64,000 nucleotides of DNA, taken from assembly GCA_009731375.1 (NCBI GenBank), contig BJOX01000247.1, positions 252,168 through 316,167 on the forward strand, written 5' to 3'. Every line of letters begins with the position of its first letter. Within the stretch, counting starts at the first letter, position 1. A model generated the notes under the pieces. It ran no database searches. It had not been told where the DNA came from and saw only the letters and a list, made by a program, of their open reading frames with translations. Shown piece by piece: positions 28,026 to 64,000 of the stretch. The position numbers were made by a program, and so were the translations under genes. The stretch comes from Paulinella micropora (taxonomy: Eukaryota; Cercozoa; Imbricatea; Euglyphida).

Positions 28026-30457
28026 GTCCGTATATCATGCGGTATGGGGGGTGCGGGCGGGATCAAGGTCACCTGCGCTCTCCCCCTATACGGATGATCT
28101 ACCGGACGTTCTGGACTAGGGTTAAGTATGGGGTATTCCGCCACATGTCGGCCCCTTCCATACTTAATTACATCCTGCCCTAATAAAAGCTGAGCTTCCA
28201 TCATCTTCAGATCAGGTTTGCCCAGCACTATCGTTCCCGGGAAATCTGGCACTACCAAGACGTGTATTGTGTATGTCATGCCAGTCGGGAATTCCAACGT
28301 CAACGGTATACGACCAATGATCGCACTTCTTCCGTCGTTAGCACCCCGGATATATCCGAGCTTCCCTTCGCGCGTGAAATCGAATAACTTTCCGAATTTA
28401 TCTATAAATCTTTTCCCCGCGAAGGTGATTTGTGCCATGCTATCGTTACCGGTGTCCAGGTGGGCGTTGAGCTCCCGCCAAAATAGACGGGTGTAGCTCA
28501 TGTCCCTTGCCTCCGCTGCAGGGAGATCCTGGGGTTCGGCTGTCGACATGAGGGCTTGTTGCAGTTCCATCTCAGCATACCTGCGTGCCATCCGGCGTTG
28601 TGCATCGCCAAGCTTGTCCGGGTCCACCAAGGGTGTTAGTCCCATCTGGCTTACGACCGCCGGAGCAACGCTTGAGCCATCCCGTGGGCCCGGGAGCACT
28701 ACAGAGTTCTGTGCTGTGAATGGTGATGCAGTATATATGTTGTCTGTGTGTTGGGGGAATGCATGGTCAATATGCGGTATATTCGGGTGATTAATATCGG
28801 AACCGGCCACCGTTCCCGGGGCTAGTCGAACACCACGACCGAGCAAAGACCATTGAGGTGCTATTTGTTGTTTTGCCCTGGCTTTAATGTTAATCACCTT
28901 GTTCTCAAAAAGGGCTGTTTTCTGTAGTGAGGCGACTGGGATGGAACCTGCCTTGCTTACGCAGGTGTCCGCTGTGCGGACACGGCAACTTAGCCCGTCC
29001 ATTTTACCATCATCCTCACTAGCCGCCTGTGCGACATCGTCTTCGGGTGGAGATGGGTGAGGGTCCGCCTGTACATTGTTGCGGAAGGTCGTCACCTCAG
29101 GTGAAGGTGTACGGCCACGACTACTGTTGTGCCCCTCTGTTATCTCTTCGCTCACCCCTGCCGTAGCAGTACTATTGACTGTGATCGAAGGGTCTGAGAC
29201 CCCCGCAATACTATCTACTTGCGGTGTAGAAGGGGGCACAGCAACCCTAGCCGTCGGTGACTCGATACTGACTTGTGTCACCTGACCTGGCGTTGGTGTA
29301 GCCTCCATTCTTACTGTCTTATCTACTACTGGTGCGGGTGGGGACACAGCAACCCTAGCAGTCGCTGACTCGATATCGGCTTTTGTCACCTGACCTGGCG
29401 TTGGTGTGGCCTCCGTTACCATCACCCTATTAACTAGTGTTTCTGTTACTACTGCGCCTGTCCCGACAACTAGTCCATCACCCTCTGCGGTGGCTATCGT
29501 TTCCAACGGGTGTGCAAAACGCACCCGCTTACGTGCCCCGGGGTGTGTCCCTTCCGTTGATTGNNNNNNNNNNGGGTGTGCAAAACGCACCCGCTTACGT
29601 GCCCCGGGGTGTGTCCTTTCCGTTGATTGCCTAGGACTTGAATTTGCGCTTCTTGGAGGACTTGTGTCCTGCTGGCTGGCCTTGGCCTGCACAACACATG
29701 TGACGCGTTGCTTGTGTTTGCGTTTGCGTTTGCGTGCTGTGGGCTTACCCATCTGGCTCAGGAGTGTCTCCTGACCGGGCATGTATGCCGCGAACTTGTC
29801 GGCCGCCGGGAATTGGCTCTTGAGCATTTCGGCTTCCGCGTCGAAGGCGGCGCACCAACTCGCCACGTGCCCGTTTGGCATCAGAGAGACCCGTCCGTGT
29901 TCATCAACGTCCGGGAATGGCAAGTTCATGTGTGCCTGCTGTTTCGGGCAAGGCACCCAATCGCCATCTTCCGGCCTCTTGACCTTCGACTCTCCCGCCT
30001 TGTATCTGCGTATATACCGCCTCATCGCTATTGGGTGCTGTGGGGTGCCCGGGAATGTGTGCCATCGTTGACACGACTTTCCCATGAGGCAAGGCCACAC
30101 CCAAAATCGACGTTCTGGTAAGCCGTTAAAAGCCAGTGCGTGGTGAAAATAATCACACAAAGTATTAGACTTGACCGTTGGCGGGTTGCCAAGGTCGTCT
30201 AACCTCTGTACCCCGTACGGGCATCCAGCCGGACCAGGGTCGATGGCTAATGAGCTGAGAGGTTGATTGGTTTGCCGTGGGATTGTACGTGTTTTCTTTT
30301 TCTTTGTCGCCGGCTGACGTGGGGTCGGGGCCCCTTGTGTCTGGCTAACCGGCGGTGGTGTGGGAGATAACATGGGGGGTGGTAAGGGCGGTGGTGAGTA
30401 GATGGGCATGGTAAACTGTGGTGCTTGGTAAGTATGAGGTGGTGATGTCAAGCCCAC
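27962..30457 (-). CDS. Gag C-terminus and aspartic protease
   Basis: 831 codons open, the longest intact frame of the element, though the first codon may not be the true start. It begins Pro-rich, then has a Cys/His/Trp-containing segment (FWVWPCLMGKSCQRWHTFPG) that is not a standard CCHC knuckle, then a basic patch KPTARKRKRKHKQRV and a Ser/Thr/Pro-rich middle containing an internal duplication of about 45 residues (EATPTPGQVTK.. and EATPTPGQVTQ..). Near the end is a retroviral-type protease: HLDTGNDSMAQITFAG with the active-site Asp at residue about 668, then VLVVPDFPGTIVLGKPDL. The 10-N gap at 29564-29573 lies in this frame between duplicated flanks. Confidence 0.85.
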   Translation of the reverse strand: MGLTSPPHTYQAPQFTMPIYSPPPLPPPMLSPTPPPVSQTQGAPTPRQPATKKKKTRTIPRQTNQPLSSLAIDPGPAGCPYGVQRLDDLGNPPTVKSNTLCDYFHHALAFNGLPERRFWVWPCLMGKSCQRWHTFPGTPQHPIAMRRYIRRYKAGESKVKRPEDGDWVPCPKQQAHMNLPFPDVDEHGRVSLMPNGHVASWCAAFDAEAEMLKSQFPAADKFAAYMPGQETLLSQMGKPTARKRKRKHKQRVTCVVQAKASQQDTSPPRSANSSPRQSTERTHPGARKRVRFAHXXXXQSTEGTHPGARKRVRFAHPLETIATAEGDGLVVGTGAVVTETLVNRVMVTEATPTPGQVTKADIESATARVAVSPPAPVVDKTVRMEATPTPGQVTQVSIESPTARVAVPPSTPQVDSIAGVSDPSITVNSTATAGVSEEITEGHNSSRGRTPSPEVTTFRNNVQADPHPSPPEDDVAQAASEDDGKMDGLSCRVRTADTCVSKAGSIPVASLQKTALFENKVINIKARAKQQIAPQWSLLGRGVRLAPGTVAGSDINHPNIPHIDHAFPQHTDNIYTASPFTAQNSVVLPGPRDGSSVAPAVVSQMGLTPLVDPDKLGDAQRRMARRYAEMELQQALMSTAEPQDLPAAEARDMSYTRLFWRELNAHLDTGNDSMAQITFAGKRFIDKFGKLFDFTREGKLGYIRGANDGRSAIIGRIPLTLEFPTGMTYTIHVLVVPDFPGTIVLGKPDLKMMEAQLLLGQDVIKYGRGRHVAEYPILNPSPERPVDHPYRGRAQVTLIPPAPPIPHDIRTQQRVTPAGQHGYTRMFMSRS
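29507..29640. repeat. Duplicated sequence on both sides of a 10-N gap
   Basis: About 55 bases (GGGTGTGCAAAACGCACCCG through TTCCGTTGATTG) occur immediately left and right of the Ns at 29564-29573 with one mismatch. This is what an unmerged overlap of two contig ends looks like, so the duplication is probably artificial and the gag frame length is overstated by about 22 codons. Confidence 0.8.
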
Positions 30458-30509
30458 CGGTGGTGGAGAATGAAATCCCGAAGTGGATTGTTGGGCATAT
30501 GGGTTAGGG

Positions 30510-31428
30510 CTACCCCCCGCTGGAGAGGATGTAGATGCGTATGGGTTTGGAGAATGTCGCGGCCCCTGGCCCCAATACGAGTTCGAGGAGCTCGATCATC
30601 GAGCTCGACGACGATGACCAGTATGGGTTAGGTGAACTCCAGGGGGACCTCTGATAGGAGCTGGACCCCGTGTAAGAGTGGTCTCCCCATGAGGTGGATG
30701 TGACAAAGGACAGTATGTCGAACTGTGGTTCGTTTGCCTTGGCCTGATGATCAGGCAACGACAATCCTACAGCCTGCATGGCCTGCGGCAAGATGTTTGC
30801 CCGCCGTATACGTTCGTCCTTGTTCGATTTAGAGCCGAAGATTTTCTTCACAAAAATTGCATCCCACGCGGATACTTCAACCAATTGGTCAACGCGAAAA
30901 CTCTGAAGCGAGAATGCGCGGTCATCGGCATCCTGTGCCTGTGACAAGACGTTGCGAATGTATCTTTCCCCCGTTGTTCGGCCTTTGGTGGTCGTTGCTC
31001 TAGCGATGCCCTTAAGGACTGCCACTAGGTAACATCGCCAAATCAGCACGAACTAGGGGCGTGATCAGCTTTTGTGGAAGGTCCACGATTTCGTTGTGTG
31101 GCACATCGGCTTCCCACATACGTTGTGCCATGGCCGACACCAGGTCGGCGACGATAACAGGGTCGCAGATGAAACCCCAGTTGGCCCCCTTTACAAATTG
31201 TTCGAGCAGGTAATGAGGTCGGCCGGGAGGCTTCAATTGTCCCCCTTGAATCAGTCGGCCCGCTTCCTCATCCCATTGTGGCCACTTGTGCGTTGACAGG
31301 AGCTGCTCGGTATCCGAGTTCTTGTCCTTGCTGACCTCGGTAACACCACACACACGTTTGGAGTGTTTTGAGTGTGATGTGGGGTGTGTGTTTCGTTGTC
31401 TGTGAACAAAAATAAAAATCGTTCCCAA
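30510..31428 (-). pseudogene. N-terminal gag-like frames
   Basis: Two overlapping minus frames, 31428-31012 and 31049-30510. The first contains KWPQWDEEAGRLIQGGQLKP and a helical stretch EQFVKGANWGFICDPVIVAD. Sense continues +1-shifted in the second (SLQSFRVDQLVEVSAWDAIF), which ends in Ser/Tyr-rich low complexity. Position at the 5' end of the element and composition suit a capsid-type Gag, but no motif proves it. Confidence 0.55.
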
Positions 31429-32079
31429 AACACACTCCTTTTTAGCCTCCCTGTCTTCAATTTACACTCAATTCCCCCGGCCTATGTCTTAATAGACTGG
31501 CCTACCACCCCTTTGAGAGATGGCTACCTTCTTTGGTGTGGGACGGGTGTTGTTTGTATAAACAGGTTTTATGCCAAAGGAATAGGATTCTGTATGTGTG
31601 TCGTTTGTTTGTTTTTCTTCTGCCTCGAGCTCGTTGCACGTATTGACGTGTCAACAACGTTTGTGTGTGTTACGTGTTTGTGGCAGTACAAACAAGAGTT
31701 AGAGCGTGTAATTGTTGGTTATTCTCCTCGTGAGGAGTATGTGTAGGTATACGTGTAGGAGTGTTGACAGAATTGATATGAGGGTGTTTTCCTTCTCCTT
31801 GTGCGTGTTTGTTAAGCACTCCTCCGGCTCGACAATGTGTCGACAATCACACCAGTGAGCCCCCTTATGTTTCTGTCCCACTGAGTACACTTTCTATGCA
31901 CCTTACACACTCCAAGCATACTGCTTGAGGTGTCAAAATCGTACACACAACGAGTGTCTTGTCGTGCCGCTGTATGGGCCTCTGTGCAAGATTTCACTGT
32001 TGTTTTTGTGCACTGTAAGCTGCTAACACCTCCCCAACTCCTTTCCTCCACTCCTCCACTACCTTTCCTTCCTTCTTTG
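31429..32079 (-). other. 5' leader of the retrotransposon
   Basis: About 650 bases between the first gag-like frame and the duplicated primer-site region. GT-rich on the plus strand, with no convincing frame. It probably holds the untranslated leader and packaging region. Confidence 0.5.
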
Positions 32080-32329
32080 TTTAGGGGAGTTGCTATTTTT
32101 CAAATTGCTGAATTGAAATTTGGAGGATATTAAAATCTAGGCTGGGACTCCACTTTTGTCGGTTATAATCAAAAGATATTATTTAATGTAAGCCGGGGTA
32201 TTTGTTTAGGGGAGTGGCTATTTTTCAAATTGCTGAATTGAAATTTGGAGGATATTAAAATCTAGGCTGGGACTCCACTTTTGTCGGTTATAATCAAAAG
32301 ATATTATTTAATGTAAGCCGGGGTATTTA
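32080..32329 (-). repeat. 125-bp tandem duplication across LTR/primer-site junction
   Basis: Units start at 32080 and 32205 (TTTAGGGGAGTKGCTATTTT). Each contains the candidate primer-binding site (minus strand TGGAGTCCCAGCC) and the last 45 bases of the LTR (TGTCGGTTATAATC at 32157 and 32282). The second unit runs into the complete 5' LTR. The element therefore has two LTR-end/primer-site junctions in tandem. Confidence 0.88.
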
Positions 32330-32664
32330 TCCTTCCAATTCCACAGCACTATGATAATAACCTAATTTTCCTCCTCCACAAAGAGAGGAAACCAGTATGA
32401 CGGAAAATGTAGGAGACTGTTAGAGCCAAGCAACAAAAAGGGAAAAATAAAGGCATATCCCAGTGTTACCCCTAACGATAATATTATACGGCTTAAAAAC
32501 TGAGTAGTACCGGTTATGAATCGTAATATTATCGTTTTCAACCGGCTCAAAAGTATATAAATGAAAATGGATATAACTACATCTTAAAGAGATATAGCTC
32601 TTTTATACATCACTGAGTATAGGGATATAAGAAAAGGTCGCATATTCACCTATCTGCGCCTACA
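32282..32664 (-). repeat. 5' LTR
   Basis: Direct repeat of the 3' LTR at 14565-14948. On the minus strand it starts TGTAGGCGCAGATAGG and ends AACCGACA. It should carry promoter and polyadenylation signals. Confidence 0.92.
32601..32607 (-). promoter_or_regulatory. TATA-like box in the 5' LTR
   Basis: Minus strand TATAAAA about 60 bases inside the LTR start. The 3' LTR has TATAGAA at the same place. A position in the U3 part fits an LTR promoter. Inference from motif only. Confidence 0.45.
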
Positions 32665-32670
32665 TTTATT

Positions 32671-33625
32671 CATCAACTGTCACGCTCATAACTTGTAGTT
32701 GTTACATTTTCAACTGCAGTTACTACTTGAACAGATAAATTTATTTCTCTTTACCGGTTAGCTTTTTAGAAACTGTTAACTCATGATTGCCTTTTCCCCC
32801 CATATCTACACTTTATCCGAGTCCCTAGACCGCCTTTTCCGGTCCACATTCATATTAATAATTCAGTATGATGATTGATAAATGAAATAGGCACTTGAAC
32901 ACACTACTGAATTTTTCCCAGGTGACTAATCATCGAGGCTGTACTCAATATTAATATCTTCAACCGTTGAACGATCAGTAGCGGCTCAATGGAAGAGTCG
33001 AGTCGGTACTGAATGATAACCAAACACAGTCCTCAAAAGATAATGTTGTCTCGTTATATTATCCGAGTCAGTGACGCAAAGACAAAAAGGCGCCAAAAGA
33101 CCAAGATCAAATTGGCATTTCAGAAGTGTCCGGCCAGACGAAATCTATAAATAAGTTTTTTACAGGATAATTCGGGGGGTGATGTCCATAGTACACCCTC
33201 CCAGTTTTTATGGCGGAACTCCGTTTCCGACATAATAATCTTTCAACTGATTTCTTTTCTGACTAATATCCGTTTAGAGTTATTAATATGTATGAAGATA
33301 CATCAACCCACGAATTAGCCGATATAAAAACAACAATGATACTTGCCCCGGTACCAATCGTATATACACTCTAGCACATTCAGTGTATTAAGGTCTTCCT
33401 CTTTCTTCTCTCGACAAGTTCTTTGTGCAGTATGTCCAAGTATAATGTTTTATGGTTATGTAATAATGTAACGTCGCCATTTCCATCTATATAATAACCG
33501 GTAGTCGGTTTCCATAAATACATTTACTTTTGTAAAGACATACCCTTGTATAAATCGGTATCATTTAATATAGTGTCAGGTGATCAAGTCTGATGACTAT
33601 ATCCGAAGTTGGGTCGAGTGCGCCC
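32671..33625. other. Unique AT-rich flank without a gene
   Basis: Ordinary sequence to the right of the retrotransposon. No long frame, splice pair or RNA gene was recognised. Confidence 0.5.
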
Positions 33626-33633
33626 TAACCTTG

Positions 33634-33681
<48 letters not shown>

Positions 33682-33728
33682 GTAGTAGACTACTACTACT
33701 ACTGCTACTGCTACCACTACTACCATTG

Positions 33729-33802
<74 letters not shown>

Positions 33803-33819
33803 GCTACTACTGCTACTAC

Positions 33820-33871
<52 letters not shown>

Positions 33872-33914
33872 GCTACCACTACTACCACTACTACCACTAC
33901 TACTACTACCACTA

Positions 33915-33947
<33 letters not shown>

Positions 33948-34005
33948 GTACTACTACCACTACTTCCACTACTACTACTAGTACTACTACTAGTACTACT
34001 ACTAG

Positions 34006-34052
<47 letters not shown>

Positions 34053-34086
34053 TTATTATTACTACCGCTGCTGCTGCTGCCAGCAC

Positions 34087-34130
<44 letters not shown>

Positions 34131-34475
34131 NNNNNNNNNNAAGAACTATCGTCTTTGTGGTGATAAAAGGGATAGGTAATATTATCAAGACGTGAATACG
34201 TAAAAAGCAAGGGGGGGGGAAATGAATGGGGAAAAGAGGGGTCTATAGGTAGGAAAAAGCGAAAAAGAGATAACTACGACTTCCACTGTTATTAATACAA
34301 CGACTATCACAACTACTTCTCCTCCTACTGCTAGCCACCAGCTTGTAAATTTCTCCGAATCTGAACAGTATTAGCTTTGAGGCTGATGTTTCAGTTCTTC
34401 GATTCTTGGATTGCACTAGGCACTACCAGAAATATTACTAGTAAAATAAGGATCATACATTTATACATGTCCGTA

Positions 34476-34561
<86 letters not shown>

Positions 34562-34571
34562 NNNNNNNNNN
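33626..34571. repeat. CTA array, poly-C runs and gaps
   Basis: (CTA)n with CTG, CCA and GTA variants at 33633-34080. A C run at about 34087-34130 ends at a 10-N gap (34131-34140). After a short unique stretch (34141-34475) comes a run of about 85 C ending at another 10-N gap (34562-34571). Confidence 0.92.
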
Positions 34572-35050
<479 letters not shown>

Positions 35051-35089
35051 GTCCTCCTCCAACGTCCTCTCCCACGTCCATAATTGGCC

Positions 35090-35320
35090 TCTGCTCCCAC
35101 AAGCTCCCCTTATTCGTGCATAATCTCCAAGGCGCTATTCCACGAGCTCTAGCTCGCTGGTCGGGACATGTTGCGGGGCTACCACCTCCGCGGTCCAGTC
35201 TAAGGACTGCTCCCACAAGCTCCCCTTATTCGTGCATAATCTCAAAGGCGCTATTCCACGAGCTCTAACGCGCTGGTCGGGACGCGTTGCGGGACTACCA
35301 CCTCGGCGGACCAGGCTACA
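35090..35320 (-). repeat. Two copies of a ~110-bp unit; candidate last exon of gene B
   Basis: Tandem units share CTCCCACAAGCTCCCCTTAT, CGTGCATAATCTC and CTATTCCACGAGCTCTA. On the minus strand, after the acceptor TGTAG at 35316, one frame reads WSAEVVVPQRVPTSALELVE and stops (TAG at 35253-35251); the second unit gives DWTAEVVAPQHVPTSELELV with the same stop. Shorter copies of the left edge lie at about 35450-35483 and 36430-36461. Entry phase does not match exon 13 of gene B through its GTATGT donor but would match an upstream GAAG|GTTATG donor, so the link is tentative. Confidence 0.5.
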
Positions 35321-35322
35321 TA

Positions 35323-35327
35323 CATAT

Positions 35328-35386
<59 letters not shown>

Positions 35387-35483
35387 GTATACATGTATGT
35401 ACGTATGTACGTATGTATGCATGTATGTATGTATGTATGTATGCATGTTGCGGGCTACCACCTCCGCGGTCCAGGCTACATAC

Positions 35484-35527
<44 letters not shown>

Positions 35528-36360
35528 TGTATGTATGAATGTATGTATGTATGTATGTATGCATGTATGTAATGTATGTATGTAATGTATGTATGCATGC
35601 ATGTATGTATGCATGCATGTATGTATGCATGCATGTATGTATGTACGTATGTATGTATGTATGTATGTATGTATGTATGTATGTATATATGTATGTGATG
35701 TATGTAGTATGCATGTATGTATGTATGTATGTATGTATGTATGTATATATGTATGTATGTATGTATGTATGCATGTATGTATGTATGCATGCATGTATGT
35801 ATGTATGTATGCATGTATGTATGTATGTATGTATGTATATGTATGTATGTATGTATGCATGTATGTATGTATGTATTTATGTATGTATGTATGTATGTAG
35901 TATGTATGTGTATGTATGTATGTATGTATATATGTATATATGTATATATGTATATATGTAAGTATGTATGTATGTAAGTATGCATGTATGCATGTATGCA
36001 TGCATGTATGCATGTATGCATGTATGTATGTATATCTGTATGTATGTATGTATGTATGTATGTATGTATGCATGTATGCATGTATGTATGTATGCATGTA
36101 TGCATGTATGTATGTATGTATGTATGTATGTATGCATGCATGTATGCATGTATGTATGTATGTATGTATGTATGCATGTATGCATGTACGTATGTATGTA
36201 TGTGTGTATGTACGTATGTATGTATGTATGTATGTATGTATGTATGTATGTACGTATGTATGCATGTATGCATGCATGCATGTATTTATGTATGTATGTA
36301 TGTATGTATGTATGTATGTATGTATGTATGAATTTGTATGCATGCATGTATGTATGTATG

Positions 36361-36392
<32 letters not shown>

Positions 36393-36590
36393 TGCATGTA
36401 TGTATGTATGTATGTATGTATGCATGTATGATGGTCCAGGACCACCACTTCGGCAGGCTACATACATACATACATACATACATACAATACATACATACAT
36501 ACATACATAAACACATACATACATACATACATACATACATACATACATAGATCCATACGTACATACTTATACTTATACTTTCATATATAC
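35323..36590. repeat. GATA, GTAT and CATA arrays
   Basis: (GATA)n at 35327-35386, then (GTAT)n with GCAT variants to 36430, then (CATA)n to 36550. Two non-repeat islands are edge copies of the unit at 35090-35320. Contains no independent gene. Confidence 0.93.
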
Positions 36591-36594
36591 ATAC

Positions 36595-47096
<10,502 letters not shown>

Positions 47097-47398
47097 GGCA
47101 TCATCTCCTTATGGCACACGCTCCTGGGGAGTGTTCTAGTGTTGTCCCGTATAGTTCAAAAGGGCTCGGCTACCTTTCGGCTTGAACTGGGCACAGACAC
47201 CAACCACAGCGAGACAGTGGTTGGTGTGCAGCTTGGCCGGTGCTGAAAGTTCTTGTCCGGGGGTAGTATAGGAGGCCATGGCTTTTCAAGCTAAGCCACG
47301 CCCATAGATTAAACATTGAACATATCTATCTATCCATCTATCTATCTATTTGCATTTACATACCTGATGACTTGTATGACCCATGGACATGTTCATAG
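47097..47398. other. Unique sequence upstream of gene B
   Basis: About 300 bases of ordinary DNA that would contain the gene B promoter. It includes a dyad around GACACCAACCAC..GTGGTTGGTGT (about 47197-47224). No TATA box stands out. Confidence 0.4.
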
Positions 47399-47908
47399 AT
47401 GCATATATGTACAAATGTATATTATTATTCAGTATGTATATCAATGCAAGGGTATGGAAGACCTCTGAGGTTTCTTGGAGGGTCGAGTGCTCCTCCTTAA
47501 ATGCATATATGTACATTTGTATATTATTATTCAGTATGTATATCAATGCAAGGATATGGCGGACCTCTGAAGTTTCTTGGAGGGTCGAGTGCTCCTCCTT
47601 AAATGCATATATGTACATTTGTATATTACTAACTTAGGCGTGTTCTACACCACCCAGATTTCCCGGTTTCTGGGTCAATTTCTGGGTTTGCTTCCCCTGA
47701 AAAGCCTGGCCTGTGGTGCCACCTGAGGTCAATTTCTGGGTTTGCTTCCCCTGAAAAGCCTGGCCTGTGGTGCCACTTGACCCAGAAATTGACCCAGAAA
47801 CCGGGAAATCCTGGTGGTGTAGAACGCGCCTTATGATTAAATATGTATATTCATGCAAGGATATGGCAGACCTCTGAGGTTGCTTGGAGGGTCGAGTGCT
47901 CCTCCTTA
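47399..47908. repeat. 102-bp tandem repeat, three units
   Basis: Units run ATGCATATATGTACAWWTGT.. to ..GTCGAGTGCTCCTCCTTAA, starting about 47399, 47501 and 47602. The third is split by the MITE at 47637-47830 and resumes at 47834. Units differ by a few substitutions. Confidence 0.92.
47637..47830. mobile_element. Harbinger-like MITE with TTA target duplication
   Basis: A 194-bp element with terminal inverted repeats of about 50 bases (GGCGTGTTCTACACCACCCA left; GGCGCGTTCTACACCACCAG right, reverse-complemented) flanked by TTA on both sides (47634-47636, 47831-47833). A 3-bp TTA/TAA duplication and GGC-starting ends are typical of PIF/Harbinger MITEs such as Tourist. An internal duplication of about 54 bases (GGTCAATTTCTGGGTTTGCT..) lies in the middle. 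No coding capacity. Confidence 0.85.
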
Positions 47909-47955
47909 ACACGGACATTCTGCATAGAATTTACACGTAGACTTACACACACATA

Positions 47956-49740
<1,785 letters not shown>

Positions 49741-49821
49741 TACCACCACTACTGCTAACGACTTCCACACGGTGTCCACTACTATTGCTACTAAAACGAC
49801 GAGTGGATAGAGTAAACTTAC

Positions 49822-49859
49822 GATGACCAGCATGACGGCATTGACGAGGACGAAAACGG
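49822..49859 (-). other. Possible exon with GTAAGT donor, hydrophobic
   Basis: On the minus strand, after GTAG, 38 bases read VFVLVNAVMLVI and are followed by GTAAGT. Isolated; no partner exon was found. Confidence 0.3.
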
Positions 49860-49939
49860 CTACTAACTATTGATACTACTGCCACCGCTAGTACTGCTAG
49901 TTCTAAACTTGTAACTTCTCTTCCTCCTTTTTTCTACAG

Positions 49940-49992
49940 GACCAGTGTTGGGCCACACCTTTTGTTTCACGCGAGAGCCTCTCTTTGATTAG
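49940..49992 (+). other. Possible terminal exon
   Basis: A pyrimidine-rich acceptor TTTTTTCTACAG is followed by an open stretch PVLGHTFCFTREPLFD and TAG, then AT-rich sequence. No upstream partner could be tied to it. Confidence 0.25.
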
Positions 49993-50327
49993 AATCATAT
50001 TAATATATTAATGTATAAATACATATTTGCCTAAAGATGGCCCTGCACTGGATGCTTCACGCATTTTTCTACGATCAGAAACCATGATCCACTTACTGTC
50101 CTAACTTTCTTGAACATTCTGTTGACCACCCGGCCCAGTCGCGATATGATATGTTCGAAATATTCTCTTTTTGACGCACTTCATCCGCGAAACCAGATAT
50201 AATTTCGCGAGAAAGATTTCTGTAAAAGAGCCGAAAAAAACGGTCTATAGCTGTTTTTTTCCCGGAAGTCCGAACTCTGGTTGGAAAGTAAGTAGTGTAA
50301 AGGACAGGAGAATCTTGGAGCCTCACC

Positions 50328-63427
<13,100 letters not shown>

Positions 63428-63440
63428 GTCAGTCTTGGGT

Positions 63441-63494
<54 letters not shown>

Positions 63495-63533
63495 GTCGTC
63501 CCTTACATCCTTTCCCTTGCCTTAGGTCAGTCT

Positions 63534-63584
<51 letters not shown>

Positions 63585-63603
63585 GTGTGTGTGTGTGTGT
63601 GTG

Positions 63604-63641
<38 letters not shown>

Positions 63642-63735
63642 TGTGTGTGTGTATGTGTATGTGTGTGTTTGTGTGTGTATGTGTGTGTGTATGTCGTCCC
63701 TTACATCCTTTCGCTTGCCTTAGGTCAGTCTTGTG

Positions 63736-63792
<57 letters not shown>

Positions 63793-63830
63793 TGTCGCTC
63801 GCGTTAGGTCAGGCAGGGCCTGCGCCTTTA
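63428..63830. repeat. CT, GT and TA arrays with copies of the exon 10 3' edge
   Basis: After the exon 10 donor, the last 30 bases plus donor (GTCCCTTACATCCTTTCYCT TGCCTTAG|GTCAGTCTTG) recur at about 63497-63536 and 63694-63732, with a shorter relative (TCGCTCGCGTTAG|GTCAGG) near 63793. The arrays between them are (CT)n, (GT)n and (TA)n. Confidence 0.9.
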
Positions 63831-63844
63831 TAACTATCATTGTT

Positions 63845-63846
63845 TT

Positions 63847-63886
<40 letters not shown>

Positions 63887-63921
63887 TCCTTCTTTTTTTT
63901 TCTTTTTTTTTTTTTTTTTTT

Positions 63922-63979
<58 letters not shown>

Positions 63980-64000
63980 CGTCGTCGTTGTTGTTGTTGG
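63845..64000. repeat. TTTC, T and TTG arrays
   Basis: (TTTC)n, a T-rich run and (GTT)n continue to the window end. Confidence 0.95.

Larger units (their letters stand above)
14558..32670 (-). mobile_element. Large, decayed Ty3/gypsy-type LTR retrotransposon
   Basis: Two direct repeats of 383-384 bp bound a minus-strand interior holding, in order, gag-like frames, an aspartic protease, RT, RNase H, integrase and further coding sequence. This PR-RT-RH-IN order is that of Ty3/gypsy. A polypurine tract abuts the 3' LTR and a TGG-starting candidate primer site follows the 5' LTR. A possible target duplication TTTATT sits at 14558-14563 and 32665-32670, but one T on the left (14564) leaves the LTR end ambiguous. 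The total is about 18.1 kb, or about 13.9 kb without the nested 4.17-kb insertion, very long for this group. Coding frames shift repeatedly and the two LTRs differ at many positions, so the copy is old and inactive. Confidence 0.9.

Overview
The window reads as eukaryotic nuclear DNA, probably from a protist or alga. The evidence is many short exons with GT..AG splice sites (often GTATGT or GTAAGT), a Ty3/gypsy-type retroelement, a CACTA-like DNA transposon, a Harbinger-like MITE and extreme microsatellite load. A chromerid-like alveolate or another repeat-rich alga is a guess only. No prokaryotic operon, rRNA, tRNA or CRISPR array was found. Most long open frames here are microsatellite shadows (poly-Leu, poly-Ser, HTYI, LSIY) and are not genes.

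Layout. 1-8.2 kb: tetra-, tri- and hexanucleotide arrays with small exon-like units repeated inside them, and an assembly gap at 6056-7037. 8.2-12.8 kb: a small plus-strand gene (A) whose exons join in phase. 14.56-32.67 kb: one minus-strand LTR retrotransposon of about 18 kb, with 5' LTR at 32282-32664, gag/protease, RT/RNase H, integrase, an unusual long post-integrase coding region, a polypurine tract and 3' LTR at 14565-14948. It is broken by frameshifts, and its RNase H is split by a 4.17-kb CACTA-like insertion (21930-26099). 35.2-47.1 kb: a minus-strand gene (B) of at least 13 exons (447 codons, every junction in phase) ending near a RanBP2-type zinc finger. 47.4-47.9 kb: a 102-bp tandem array interrupted by a MITE. 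50.3-63.4 kb: a plus-strand gene (C) of at least 10 exons for a membrane protein resembling the DUF1275/YoaK family; its 3' end lies beyond the window.

The unifying feature is the relation between exons and repeats. The introns of A, B and C are almost wholly microsatellite, and nearly every exon is accompanied by one to about ten extra copies of itself or of one splice edge, set inside the expanded arrays. Most copies are truncated; a few are intact and phase-neutral. This exon-edge duplication linked to microsatellite growth is the most unusual signal in the window. Several N-gaps next to long homopolymers or identical flanks show that the local assembly is imperfect, so copy numbers need long reads.

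All gene models were made by eye from splice signals, phase continuity and peptide character. No alignment or database search was run.
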